A stretch of 64,000 bases of DNA from Oscillospiraceae bacterium (GTDB lineage Bacteria; Bacillota; Clostridia; Christensenellales; Aristaeellaceae), in the NCBI GenBank assembly GCA_031255415.1, contig JAIRSO010000018.1, positions 1 to 64,000 of the forward strand. The letters are read 5' to 3'. Every line of letters begins with the position of its first letter. Position 1 is the first letter of the stretch. A program made the translations under genes and the position numbers. The notes under the pieces are model-generated. The model made no database searches and was not told the DNA's origin. It was given only the letters and a program-made list of their open reading frames with translations. Positions 39,852 through 48,299 of the stretch are shown piece after piece.

Positions 39852-41733
39852 CGCGAAGCGCGGGTCAACGAAAACCAGCACAACGTCACGCGTTTTGGTT
39901 GTGGCGGAGAAACCCTCCGTCGCGCGCGACTTAGCGCGGGCGTTGTCGGCGCGCTCGGCGGGCAGCGGTTGCATTACGGGCGGCGGGTACGTGGTCACAT
40001 GGGCGGTTGGACACCTGGTCACACTGCGCGAGCCGGACGAGATCAACCCGCAGTGGAAACGCTGGCGGGATGTTGATTTACCCTTATTGCCCGCGACAAT
40101 ACCGTTAAAAGTGATACCTCAAACAAAATCGCAATACGAAATTGTGAAAAACTTGATGAATGATCCGTCGATTGAACGGATCATCTGCGCGACTGACGCG
40201 GGTCGCGAGGGTGAATTGATATTCCGATATATATACAAAATGGCGGGTTGTGATAAACCGTTCGATAGGTTGTGGATCTCCAGTATGACCGACGAGGCGA
40301 TTCGGGAGGGATTCGCGAGGCTTAGGCCTGGTTCGAGCTGCGACGCGTTGTATGAGAGCGCGCGCTGCAGGTCGGAGGCGGATTGGCTCGTCGGTATGAA
40401 CGCCAGCCGCGCGTTCACGCTAAGGTACAACGTTTTATTGTCGATCGGCCGCGTGCAAACTCCCACGCTGGCGCTGCTGGCGCGCCGCCGTAAGGCTATC
40501 GAGTCTTTCGTGCCCAAACCTTACTGGATTGTAACGGCGGATTTTGGGGATTATACAGGCAATCTGATCGATCCGGAGACCGGCGAGCCGCGCGTCTGGG
40601 ACGTGTCGAAGGCGCAAGCGGCGGCTGACGCGGTGCGAGGTAAGTCGGCTCGCGTCGAATCGGTAGAGAAAACTAAGAAAACGGACTTGCCGCCACAACT
40701 GTTGGACTTGACAAGCCTTCAACGTGAAGCGAACAGGTTGTTAGGGTTAACGGCGAAGCAGACGCTTGAAGCCGCACAATCGTTATATGAGAAGCACAAA
40801 TTGATCACATACCCGCGAACGGACAGCCGATATCTTTCGGATGATCTAGCGCCAAAACTCCCCGGGGCGATGCGAGGCGCTCAAGCCGCGTTCGGAGAAT
40901 TGTCGCCTTTTGTCGCGCCGTTGTTGAGCAAACCGCTTCCTAAAAACCGTAGGGTGTTCGATGTGTCAAAGGTGACGGATCACCACGCGATACTTCCGAC
41001 TGGCAAAACTTCCGGTTTGGACAAACTCACGCCTGCCGAGCGCGGCGTATATGGCGTGTTGTGCAAGAATCTTGCGGCGGCGTTCTCGCCCAATCATGTA
41101 TACGAGCAGACTCGCGTAACTACCGTTAGTGGTGAACACGCGTTTATCAGTATGGGACGCGTCGTGATTCAAGATGGATGGAAGGCGGTCTACAAGCGCG
41201 GCGACAACCCTCCCGGGGAACAAACCCTGCCCGCGCTAGCTGTCGGCGACACGCGAATAATACGCGATGTGGTTGTGAAAGAGGACAAGACGAAGCCGCC
41301 CGCGCCGTTGACCGACTCTTCCCTGCTGTCAGCGATGGAGCACGCGGGTCGCGAAATCGAGGACGAGGCGCTGCGCGAAGCGATGCGGTCGGGTGGTCTG
41401 GGAACCCCCGCAACGCGCGCCGCGATCATCGAAAGACTGATCCAGGTGGGCTACGCGGTGCGAAAGGGCAAAACGATAGTCGCGACGGACAAAGGGATGC
41501 GCTTGATCGAAGTGGCGCCAAGATCCGTCACGGAGCCGGAAATGACGGGCAAGTGGGAGAAGGCGCTTAGCGATATAGCCGCAGGGCACGGTTCGGTGGA
41601 GAGATTCCGCGAAGCGGCTCGTAAGATGGCGGCCAGGCTAGTTCAGCAAGCGCGCGAGTCGCAAGCTTCGGTGGTGTTTGAAGCGGAGCCTCCGAGGGCG
41701 GCATATAAAACCTATAGGCGATCTTCACGATAG
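39808..41733 (+). CDS. topB: DNA topoisomerase III
   Basis: 641 aa. Type IA topoisomerase that separates linked DNA. TOPRIM domain begins VVAEKPSVARDLARAL and has ATDAGREGELIFR; the active Tyr lies in LITYPRTDSRYLS; the hinge and SIGRVQTPTLALLARR match. No zinc fingers follow. The start ATG at 39808 overlaps the dehydrogenase gene by 44 bases, unusually long, and the first 28 residues are a basic Ser/Thr tail before the TOPRIM strand, so a shorter start without ATG cannot be excluded. It converges on the FAD gene with a 22-base overlap at the 3' end. Confidence 0.92.
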   Translation: MNSSLPSKRASPKTDAKRGSTKTSTTSRVLVVAEKPSVARDLARALSARSAGSGCITGGGYVVTWAVGHLVTLREPDEINPQWKRWRDVDLPLLPATIPLKVIPQTKSQYEIVKNLMNDPSIERIICATDAGREGELIFRYIYKMAGCDKPFDRLWISSMTDEAIREGFARLRPGSSCDALYESARCRSEADWLVGMNASRAFTLRYNVLLSIGRVQTPTLALLARRRKAIESFVPKPYWIVTADFGDYTGNLIDPETGEPRVWDVSKAQAAADAVRGKSARVESVEKTKKTDLPPQLLDLTSLQREANRLLGLTAKQTLEAAQSLYEKHKLITYPRTDSRYLSDDLAPKLPGAMRGAQAAFGELSPFVAPLLSKPLPKNRRVFDVSKVTDHHAILPTGKTSGLDKLTPAERGVYGVLCKNLAAAFSPNHVYEQTRVTTVSGEHAFISMGRVVIQDGWKAVYKRGDNPPGEQTLPALAVGDTRIIRDVVVKEDKTKPPAPLTDSSLLSAMEHAGREIEDEALREAMRSGGLGTPATRAAIIERLIQVGYAVRKGKTIVATDKGMRLIEVAPRSVTEPEMTGKWEKALSDIAAGHGSVERFREAARKMAARLVQQARESQASVVFEAEPPRAAYKTYRRSSR

Positions 41734-43547
41734 GCCTTCCAGACGGATTCAAACCAAAGATCACGATTTGGGAACGCTCTTACAGGGATTGCACGCGATA
41801 CGGACTTGATATGATCGGCACGCGTTTCGATGACGCAGTTAGGTTGTTTGTCGTTATGAGGAAGATAACCTCCGGTTTTATCAATGATCAGTCCCGCGCC
41901 AGTACTGCCGTAGTAGCCTGACGAGAATATCATAGAGTCAATGGCCGCGTCGAGGGTATGTAACATATCGTTAAGCTTTATTTGCGTTGCTAGATCGTCG
42001 CGAGACAATAGTACGTTGTTGTCAAGGGAGTATTGCTGCGCGTTGCGCCGTAGTTCATGCAACTCAACGCGTAATGAAGCGAGCGCGTCTACATCTCTAA
42101 GGTGTGCGCCAATCATGCTCATTTGCGACTGAAAGTAGTGAGTGTGTTCAGAGGGGTTGGGATATATGGGTATAGTTGTTTGGTTTAGCAACGCATCTAC
42201 AACTGGATGTTGGATTAACCTGTTCGGGTGCAAAGCGATATGCTGTGCCGCGCGCATCGAACCAACCTGTGCGGAGTTTAGCGCCGATCCGCCCGGACGA
42301 TACGCGCCGAATGTGCCCGCCGCTTCTCCAACTGCATACAAACCACGGATGGTTGTTTGCCAGTTATGGTCAACGCTTAATCCGCCGTTGCAGTGCTGCG
42401 CGCATACGTCGATACGAAGAGGAGTTGTATAGAGGTCGATACCATGCGCGCGGTACAACTCTATTGCGGGTTGATTCATATGCGCTAACCGTTCAATCGG
42501 CGTTCGCTGCGACGCGCCGGATTTTTGAAGGTATGATCGCGTCTCGTCATCTAACAACCGAACGTCGTCTGACCAACCTGACGGATTATGCATGTAGTCC
42601 AAATAGACGCGCCGCCCGAACGTGTGTATCTGCCGATGCGCCAGCAGGTCAATTCGCGACGAGTCGCACAACTTCCGCGTGTCGAACGGCCACTGATATC
42701 CCTTGAGGAACATTAGCCTAATAGCCTCTCGCGGCGACAAATCATCCAGCAGAAACTCGCGTTCAGCACCCGTTTCGTCTATCGAAATGTAACGTGGCAA
42801 CGACTGTTGGTAGTTACCAGACACGTTCCAACGAAAATCAGTTGACGCTAACCCATACTGCCATTGGTGTAAATTGGATGCGGACGCGCCCGCCATCAAC
42901 GCCATTCCGGACATGCCTGTGTGGCCGATCGGATATACCGACGACAAATAGATGTATGCTGGTCCGCCTGTCGCGAGGATGATATCCGCGCAGCGGATCG
43001 TGTGAAATGCGCCGTCATCCGTATCGAGGCAGAGCACGCCTACCGCGCGTCCGTCAGCGACTAGTATCCTGAACGCCATTGTGTTGTCGAGGATGTGCAA
43101 GCCTTTTCGGCGTATGGACGCTTCGAGTGCTTCAGTCATCAGCCGCGAGGTTAACGGCCCGGCAGAGGTAGCGCGCGAACGGGAGTCATGATCGGTCTGG
43201 TATCCGGCATACTCCCCGTAGTTGTTGCACGGAAAAGGCGCGCCCAAACTTACTAGCTTGAAGAACGATTGGACTGAACCCGCCGCTTCCGCTAACGCTG
43301 TGTCCGCGTTCACACCTTCCGATAGTAAATCACGAGCCATCGCTTCGGGTGAGTCGCCTGCCGAGCCTGATAGCGACAACTTATAGTAGGTTTGCTTGTC
43401 GCTTCCGGCGTTGCGGGAGGTACCGCAATTCATCGATTCCGTGATCAGCACAACATCGCGCGCGCCTAGATCGAGCAGCCAATCAGCCGCATTTAGCCCG
43501 GCGCAGCCTGATCCTATTACAACCGTTAACGCTTCACTGAAACGCAT
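41712..43547 (-). CDS. FAD-dependent oxidoreductase, fumarate-reductase flavoprotein type
   Basis: 611 aa. The Rossmann FAD loop is VVIGSGCAGLNAADWLL near the N-terminus; RADIILATGGPAYIY, CNGGLSVDHNWQT and GLYAVGEAAGTFGAYRPGGSALNSAQVGSMRAA give the FAD-binding C-terminal part. It resembles succinate dehydrogenase / fumarate reductase flavoproteins and enoate-reducing relatives, without a visible flavin attachment His or a haem domain. It is the last gene of a three-gene unit with an old-yellow-enzyme-like gene and an SDR. The substrate is unknown. Overall base composition is lower in GC than the flanks. AGGA lies nine bases before ATG 43547. Confidence 0.82.
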   Translation of the reverse strand: MRFSEALTVVIGSGCAGLNAADWLLDLGARDVVLITESMNCGTSRNAGSDKQTYYKLSLSGSAGDSPEAMARDLLSEGVNADTALAEAAGSVQSFFKLVSLGAPFPCNNYGEYAGYQTDHDSRSRATSAGPLTSRLMTEALEASIRRKGLHILDNTMAFRILVADGRAVGVLCLDTDDGAFHTIRCADIILATGGPAYIYLSSVYPIGHTGMSGMALMAGASASNLHQWQYGLASTDFRWNVSGNYQQSLPRYISIDETGAEREFLLDDLSPREAIRLMFLKGYQWPFDTRKLCDSSRIDLLAHRQIHTFGRRVYLDYMHNPSGWSDDVRLLDDETRSYLQKSGASQRTPIERLAHMNQPAIELYRAHGIDLYTTPLRIDVCAQHCNGGLSVDHNWQTTIRGLYAVGEAAGTFGAYRPGGSALNSAQVGSMRAAQHIALHPNRLIQHPVVDALLNQTTIPIYPNPSEHTHYFQSQMSMIGAHLRDVDALASLRVELHELRRNAQQYSLDNNVLLSRDDLATQIKLNDMLHTLDAAIDSMIFSSGYYGSTGAGLIIDKTGGYLPHNDKQPNCVIETRADHIKSVSRAIPVRAFPNRDLWFESVWKAYREDRL

Positions 43548-43548
43548 A

Positions 43549-44310
43549 TTACAAAATCCTGATGTGGTAGCCGCCGTCAGCGTTCAGCACCTGTCCGGTT
43601 GTGAAATCCAACAACCCGGAGCACGCCGCGCGCACCATACGCGCTACATCCGATGGTTCGCCCATACGCTTAATCGGTGTTAATCCGTTCGCGATCATCG
43701 ATTCATATCTCGCTTTGACGCCGCTGGTCATGTCGGTTTCGATCACGCCGGGTCGAATCTCGAACACGGGGATCCCCTCCGGCACGAGCCGCGCGGCGAA
43801 TAGCTGCGCGGTCATCGATAATCCTGCCTTCGATACGCAGTATTCGGCGCGGTTGATCGACACGGCGTAAGATGATATCGATGTAATAAATATTATTCGG
43901 GGTGAATAGTCCGGCGGAGCTTGCTTCTGTTGCGCCAGCATCGCCTTTGCCGCGTACTGCGCCAGGAAGAACGCTCCTCGCAGATTGATCCCCATCACGC
44001 GATCGTAACTATCTTCAGTTGTGTCAAGCACGTCGAGACGAACCGAGGGCGCAACGCCCGCGTTGCTAACGTATACATCCAAACGGTTGTAGTCGTTGAT
44101 CACACGATCGATCAACGCGCGGCGCTGTTCATCGATGCTCACATCGCACAGTTGGTATGGGCGATCCTCCGGCAGATTCCCAGGGCGCTCTGCACCGGTT
44201 CCGCTGTATATAACCGTGTAACCATCTTCCCACAGCGCGTCGGCTATACCTCTGCCGATACCGCGCGTCGAGCCGGTTACAACCGCTGTTTTTGTACGTA
44301 TAACGCTCAT
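43549..44310 (-). CDS. SDR-family oxidoreductase, FabG-like
   Basis: 253 aa. Glycine loop TGSTRGIGRGIA (about 11-22), NAG (YVSNAGV), Ser in ITSISSYAV and Tyr-x3-Lys in YCVSKAGL form a complete active site. The C-terminal IRPGVIETDMT and GQVLNADGGYHI are as in FabG. ATG 44310 with GGGAGG upstream is used; the longer frame is rejected. It overlaps the OYE-like gene by four bases (ATGA), and its stop is two bases from the start of the flavoprotein, so all three are translationally linked. Confidence 0.88.
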   Translation of the reverse strand: MSVIRTKTAVVTGSTRGIGRGIADALWEDGYTVIYSGTGAERPGNLPEDRPYQLCDVSIDEQRRALIDRVINDYNRLDVYVSNAGVAPSVRLDVLDTTEDSYDRVMGINLRGAFFLAQYAAKAMLAQQKQAPPDYSPRIIFITSISSYAVSINRAEYCVSKAGLSMTAQLFAARLVPEGIPVFEIRPGVIETDMTSGVKARYESMIANGLTPIKRMGEPSDVARMVRAACSGLLDFTTGQVLNADGGYHIRIL

Positions 44311-45626
44311 CTTGTAACAACCTCCCGATACTCCGCGTCGCGTATGGCACAACCCGCAGGCTTGCCTTGCCGCAACAACCCGGCACACTGCCCGCAGGTC
44401 AAACACACCTTTTTAGCGTCCAACCCTCCGGAATGGAGTATATCGTTCGCGAAGTCGGGGTAAGCCAGCGCCATACGTCCGAACCCAGCCATGTTACAGT
44501 GATTCCCGGATACCATTCCAGCCGCCAGCGCGGGCGCGAATTGCCGCGGATACGAGAACGCCGAACCGACAACCGATAGTTGAGGAAACGCCTTCTGCAC
44601 AGCCGATACACAACGCATCATACGGGATAATCCAACTAAAGGATGTTCATCAGGCACGTAACCGCCCGCGTCGTATGGCCTGTTCACATGAGGATTCTTG
44701 TATGGATTGCCGATTGTAATATTTATGATGGGCAAGTTAAATCGATCGGCCAGCTTTCCTATAACCTTTAGTGGTTCGGATAGATCCGGCGTTAGCTCGC
44801 TTTCGGGATTGACGTGCGGCTTTACGCCAAAACCAAACGGATGTGGGAATCCGTCGTAAACGTTGATGCGCGTGGTTAGTATCATGTCGGCGGAGACACT
44901 CGCGCGCGCTGACTCCATCGCGTTGCACAGGAAGCGGGATCGGTTCTCCAGACTGCCGCCATAGTCGCCAGGCCGGTTGTACGCCGACAACAGTTCGTTT
45001 ATTAGATAACGATGGCACGCTTTTATGTCTACGCCGTCGAAGCCCGCGCGTTCAGCCAGCGCGGCGGTCAATCCATACAACGATTCGGTTTGTCTTAGCT
45101 CGTCGTCGGTCAGAATTGCGGACGCGGGCAGCGGCTCACTCTCGTACAACGGATTATTGTAAGCGATACGCGGCTTAGGCGAACCGTCCGGTTTAGAGTA
45201 CCGTCCCGAATGAGTCGCCTGCATAATGATTAATGGAGCGTAACCGTTAGCGCGGACGCCCGTTTCGCGTATCCTCTCGACGAGTCGCTTGTACGCGTCA
45301 AGGTTGTGTTCGGTTAGCATCAATTGGCGCGGATTCGCTCGCCCTTCGCAAGCGACCGCGACAGCCTCAAACCAAATCAGCGCTGCGCCGCCAGCCGCGA
45401 ACCGTTCGTATCGCCGATATGTCAACTCCCCCGGCGCTCCGTCCGGCGTGCCGTCGGCTCCTTCCATTGGTTGTATCGCTATTCGATTGGGCAACGTATG
45501 GTTGTGCACGATCAGCGGATTTGCCAGCGCGGACAGCTCGCCGCCTAACGGCAGCCACGCCGATTCACGCGCGGCGGTCTGTTCGAGTTCGGTTATCGAT
45601 CCATAATGGAATCGCTCGTGGGGCAT
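44307..45626 (-). CDS. NADH:flavin oxidoreductase, old yellow enzyme family
   Basis: 439 aa. The FMN TIM barrel is evident: NRIAIQPMEGADGTPDG, ALIWFEAVAVACEGRANPRQLML, GFDGVDIKACHRYLINELLSAYNRPGDYGGSLENRSRF, and VVGSAFSYPRQFAPALAAG. At the C-terminus a Cys-x2-Cys-x2-Cys-x11-Cys cluster (CLTCGQC...GC) could bind an iron-sulfur centre as in 2,4-dienoyl-CoA reductase. The second, NADH-binding half of that enzyme is missing. The separate flavoprotein in the same operon might fill the role (inference). ATG 45626 has TGGAGG eight bases upstream. Possible substrates are unsaturated acyl or steroid-like compounds. Confidence 0.85.
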   Translation of the reverse strand: MPHERFHYGSITELEQTAARESAWLPLGGELSALANPLIVHNHTLPNRIAIQPMEGADGTPDGAPGELTYRRYERFAAGGAALIWFEAVAVACEGRANPRQLMLTEHNLDAYKRLVERIRETGVRANGYAPLIIMQATHSGRYSKPDGSPKPRIAYNNPLYESEPLPASAILTDDELRQTESLYGLTAALAERAGFDGVDIKACHRYLINELLSAYNRPGDYGGSLENRSRFLCNAMESARASVSADMILTTRINVYDGFPHPFGFGVKPHVNPESELTPDLSEPLKVIGKLADRFNLPIINITIGNPYKNPHVNRPYDAGGYVPDEHPLVGLSRMMRCVSAVQKAFPQLSVVGSAFSYPRQFAPALAAGMVSGNHCNMAGFGRMALAYPDFANDILHSGGLDAKKVCLTCGQCAGLLRQGKPAGCAIRDAEYREVVTR

Positions 45627-45702
45627 GTCGTCAGCCTCCAAACGGGTTATTCATTTTAGGATAATCAGCCGGGCGCGCGTTGTCAAGGCGCGCGAAGCGG
45701 GG

Positions 45703-45731
45703 TTGATTCGCGCGTTTAGGTGTGATACATT
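45703..45731 (+). promoter_or_regulatory. Promoter of the alpha/beta hydrolase-murF-ddl unit
   Basis: TTGATT (45703-45708), a 17-bp spacer and TACATT (45726-45731). A TATAAT at 45733-45738 offers an alternative -10 without a good -35. It is divergent to the OYE operon. Confidence 0.5.
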
Positions 45732-45834
45732 CTATAATATTAGCCGCCGCGCGCGTTTCCATGGTTTGGATGGCGGCGCGGTGCGTATACTACTAAACGA
45801 TTCCGCTCATGAATCAGCGGCGACCGGAGGCTGC

Positions 45835-46611
45835 ATGTTCGTCGAAGCGCGCGGTGTGAACGTCCATTATGAACAGTCCGGGCGGCAAGGGCCGGACGTT
45901 CTGCTGCTGCACGGCTGGGGATGCGACATTTCGTTGTGGCGGCCTATCATCGAACGGTTGTCGCAGCGCTGCCGCGTGACCACGCTGGACTTCCCCGGCC
46001 ACGGCGGGAGCGAGCGCCCGCCCGAACCGTGGGACGCGAAAGCCTTCGCCGCGATGACCGCCGAGTTTATCGAAAAGCTGGGCATAGCCGGATGCTGCGT
46101 AATCGGGCACTCGCACGGCGGGCGCGTCGCCCTGCGCCTGGCGCTGGATCGTCCGGAGTTGATCGGTAAACTGATCCTCACCGGATCGGCTGGGCTTAGA
46201 AGCAAGCCGACGCTGAAGCGCCGCGCGCGTTCTGTTTTGTACAAAATACTGCGAGGCACGCTTGACGGATTGGAAAAACTCCGCATATTCGGCGGCATGC
46301 CCGAACGCGCGAGAGCCGCTCTGCGCGGCGCGTTCGGCTCCGCCGATTACAAGGCGCTGGACGAGGATATGCGCCGCACGTTCGTGCTGTTGGTTAACAC
46401 GAACCTGGAGCCGGAACTGCCGAACGTCCGCGCGAGCACATTGTTGTTATGGGGGGATAAGGATACGGAAACCCCATTGTGGATGGGTCGCTTGATGGCG
46501 GAACGCATCCCGGACGCGGGGCTGGTCGTGCTGGAAGGCGGCAGCCACTTCGCGTACATCGAACAGCCGGATCGGTTCTGCCGTATCGCGGCGCGGTTCA
46601 TACTGGATTGA
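45835..46611 (+). CDS. Alpha/beta-fold hydrolase
   Basis: 258 aa. The fold shows LLLHGWGCDISLW (oxyanion region), the nucleophile elbow VIGHSHGGRVAL (Ser about 99), the acid in LLLWGDKDTETPLW, and the catalytic His in GGSHFAYIEQPDRF. It looks like a typical esterase or C-C hydrolase of the MenH/BphD type; the substrate is unknown. GGAGG stands four bases before ATG 45835. It precedes a MurF-like ligase and Ddl and could be co-transcribed with them (34-base gap). Confidence 0.85.
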   Translation: MFVEARGVNVHYEQSGRQGPDVLLLHGWGCDISLWRPIIERLSQRCRVTTLDFPGHGGSERPPEPWDAKAFAAMTAEFIEKLGIAGCCVIGHSHGGRVALRLALDRPELIGKLILTGSAGLRSKPTLKRRARSVLYKILRGTLDGLEKLRIFGGMPERARAALRGAFGSADYKALDEDMRRTFVLLVNTNLEPELPNVRASTLLLWGDKDTETPLWMGRLMAERIPDAGLVVLEGGSHFAYIEQPDRFCRIAARFILD

Positions 46612-46644
46612 ATGGTAAAATGATACAACAAAAGGGAGTTACTT

Positions 46645-48288
46645 ATGATTGACGGGACGGACTTCCTGATCGGTTTGCCCTTCTGCCTGACCGCCGGGTT
46701 GGCGACCGTGCTCGCCGCGCGCGTCCCGCTGCACCTGATGCAGTTGGAAAGCTACCAACTGCCAGGCTACCGGCGCGCGGTCGGCGACAATCCGCTGCGC
46801 GCTCTGCTGCCGGGGATCGCGTGCGCGATGTTCAGCGCGCTGATGTTCGGACTCGCGTCGCTTCATTTTATATGGTACGCGGAGCCTCGCGCGCTGACGA
46901 TCCATAACGCGGTAGCGTCACTGTGGATGATCGCCGCGATGCTGGCTAGCCTGGCGTTCAGCGCGGCGGTCGAGCTATATATCCGAAAGAAGCCGGCGAA
47001 GAAACCATTGGTTGTGACAAACCGCATGAAACGGCTCGCCGCGTCGCTGGGGATCGTCACGTTCGCGATAGCGTGCCTGATGGCGTTCGTGCCGCGCTGG
47101 ATCGGGGCGGTTCCGCTGCTGCCGATATTCACGCCCGCGCTGGCGGCGCTCGCCGCTATTTGCGTGGAGCCCGTTGAAAAGCATATAAACAACGGGTTTT
47201 TCAAGGACGCGCAGCGCATGTTGAACGAGCGCCCGGACTTGATCCGCATAGGCGTGACTGGCAGTTATGGTAAAACCTCGACCAAATTCATGCTCGCGGC
47301 GATACTCGGCGAGAAGTACAACGTACTGGCGACTCCATCCAGTTTTAACACGTCGATGGGCGTGACGCGAGTCATTCGCGAACAGTTGAAGCCCGAACAC
47401 CAAGCGTTCATTGCGGAGATGGGCGCGCGACATATCGGCGACGTCAAGGAGTTGTGCGAATTGACTCGACCGACGATCGGGATCATCACGTCCGTCGGGC
47501 CGCAGCACCTGGAGACGTTCAAGACCCAGCGGAATATTACCGATACCAAGTATGAACTGATACAAGCCCTGCCGGACGACGGACACGCCGTGTTCGTCGC
47601 CGACGGCGCGATAGTCGAAGAGTTGTACAACAAAACGGAAAAACCGCGCAAGCACCTCGCCGGGGAACGCGCAGGCGGCGAGGGGGTCAGGGCGGAGTCT
47701 ATCACTACTGGATCGTGGGGCAGCAGGTTCACGATCGTGTTCGCGGACGGAACGAAGACGGCCTGCGAAACCAAACTGTTGGGCGCGCATAATATCAGCA
47801 ACCTGTTGCTGGCGGCTACGGCAGCCAAACTGCTGGGGCTTACGCCCGCGCAGATCGCGTCCGGTATCGCTAAGATACAGCCGATCGAGCACCGCCTTCA
47901 GCTGCTGCCCAGCGCGAACGGCGTGACGGTCATCGACGACGCTTTCAACAGCAACCCCGCCGGGGCGAAGGCCGCGCTGGCTGTGCTTAGCACGTTCCCG
48001 CCGCGCCGCGTGCTGGTCACGCCCGGCATGGTCGAGCTGGGCGACGAGGAGGACGCGCTCAACCGCGCTTTCGGCGAGTCGATGAAAGGCTCGGCGGATA
48101 TCGTCATACTCGTGGGCGCGAAACGCGCGCGGCCTATACTCGACGGACTCAAAGCCTCCGGTTTTGACGAAGCCTCGATACACCAGGCGGAGGACCTGAA
48201 CGCTGCGCGCGAGATCCTCGCCAAGCTATTGCAACCCGGCGACACGGTGCTGTTCGAGAACGATTTGCCCGACAACTATCAGTCGTAG
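46645..48288 (+). CDS. Membrane-anchored MurF-type Mur ligase
   Basis: 547 aa, about 90 longer than MurF. The N-terminal 175 residues hold four or five hydrophobic helices, followed by the Mur ligase core: VTGSYGKTSTKFMLA (P-loop, about 209-223), AFIAEMGARHIGD, SVGPQHLETF, and a C-terminal domain with VIDDAFNSNP, LVTPGMVELG. MurF adds D-Ala-D-Ala to UDP-MurNAc-tripeptide. Such membrane-fused MurF variants occur in Clostridia beside Ddl; the first domain of soluble MurF, which binds UDP, is absent, so a role in a lipid-linked or alternative substrate is possible. ATG 46645 has AAAGGGAG 10 bases upstream. Confidence 0.85.
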   Translation: MIDGTDFLIGLPFCLTAGLATVLAARVPLHLMQLESYQLPGYRRAVGDNPLRALLPGIACAMFSALMFGLASLHFIWYAEPRALTIHNAVASLWMIAAMLASLAFSAAVELYIRKKPAKKPLVVTNRMKRLAASLGIVTFAIACLMAFVPRWIGAVPLLPIFTPALAALAAICVEPVEKHINNGFFKDAQRMLNERPDLIRIGVTGSYGKTSTKFMLAAILGEKYNVLATPSSFNTSMGVTRVIREQLKPEHQAFIAEMGARHIGDVKELCELTRPTIGIITSVGPQHLETFKTQRNITDTKYELIQALPDDGHAVFVADGAIVEELYNKTEKPRKHLAGERAGGEGVRAESITTGSWGSRFTIVFADGTKTACETKLLGAHNISNLLLAATAAKLLGLTPAQIASGIAKIQPIEHRLQLLPSANGVTVIDDAFNSNPAGAKAALAVLSTFPPRRVLVTPGMVELGDEEDALNRAFGESMKGSADIVILVGAKRARPILDGLKASGFDEASIHQAEDLNAAREILAKLLQPGDTVLFENDLPDNYQS

Positions 48289-48299
48289 GAGGTAGCGTC

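Noticed and set aside
46975-48183. A 402-aa minus-strand ORF opposite the Mur ligase
   Set aside because: Rich in Arg, Gln and His as expected for antisense frames; the sense frame has a complete Mur ligase.
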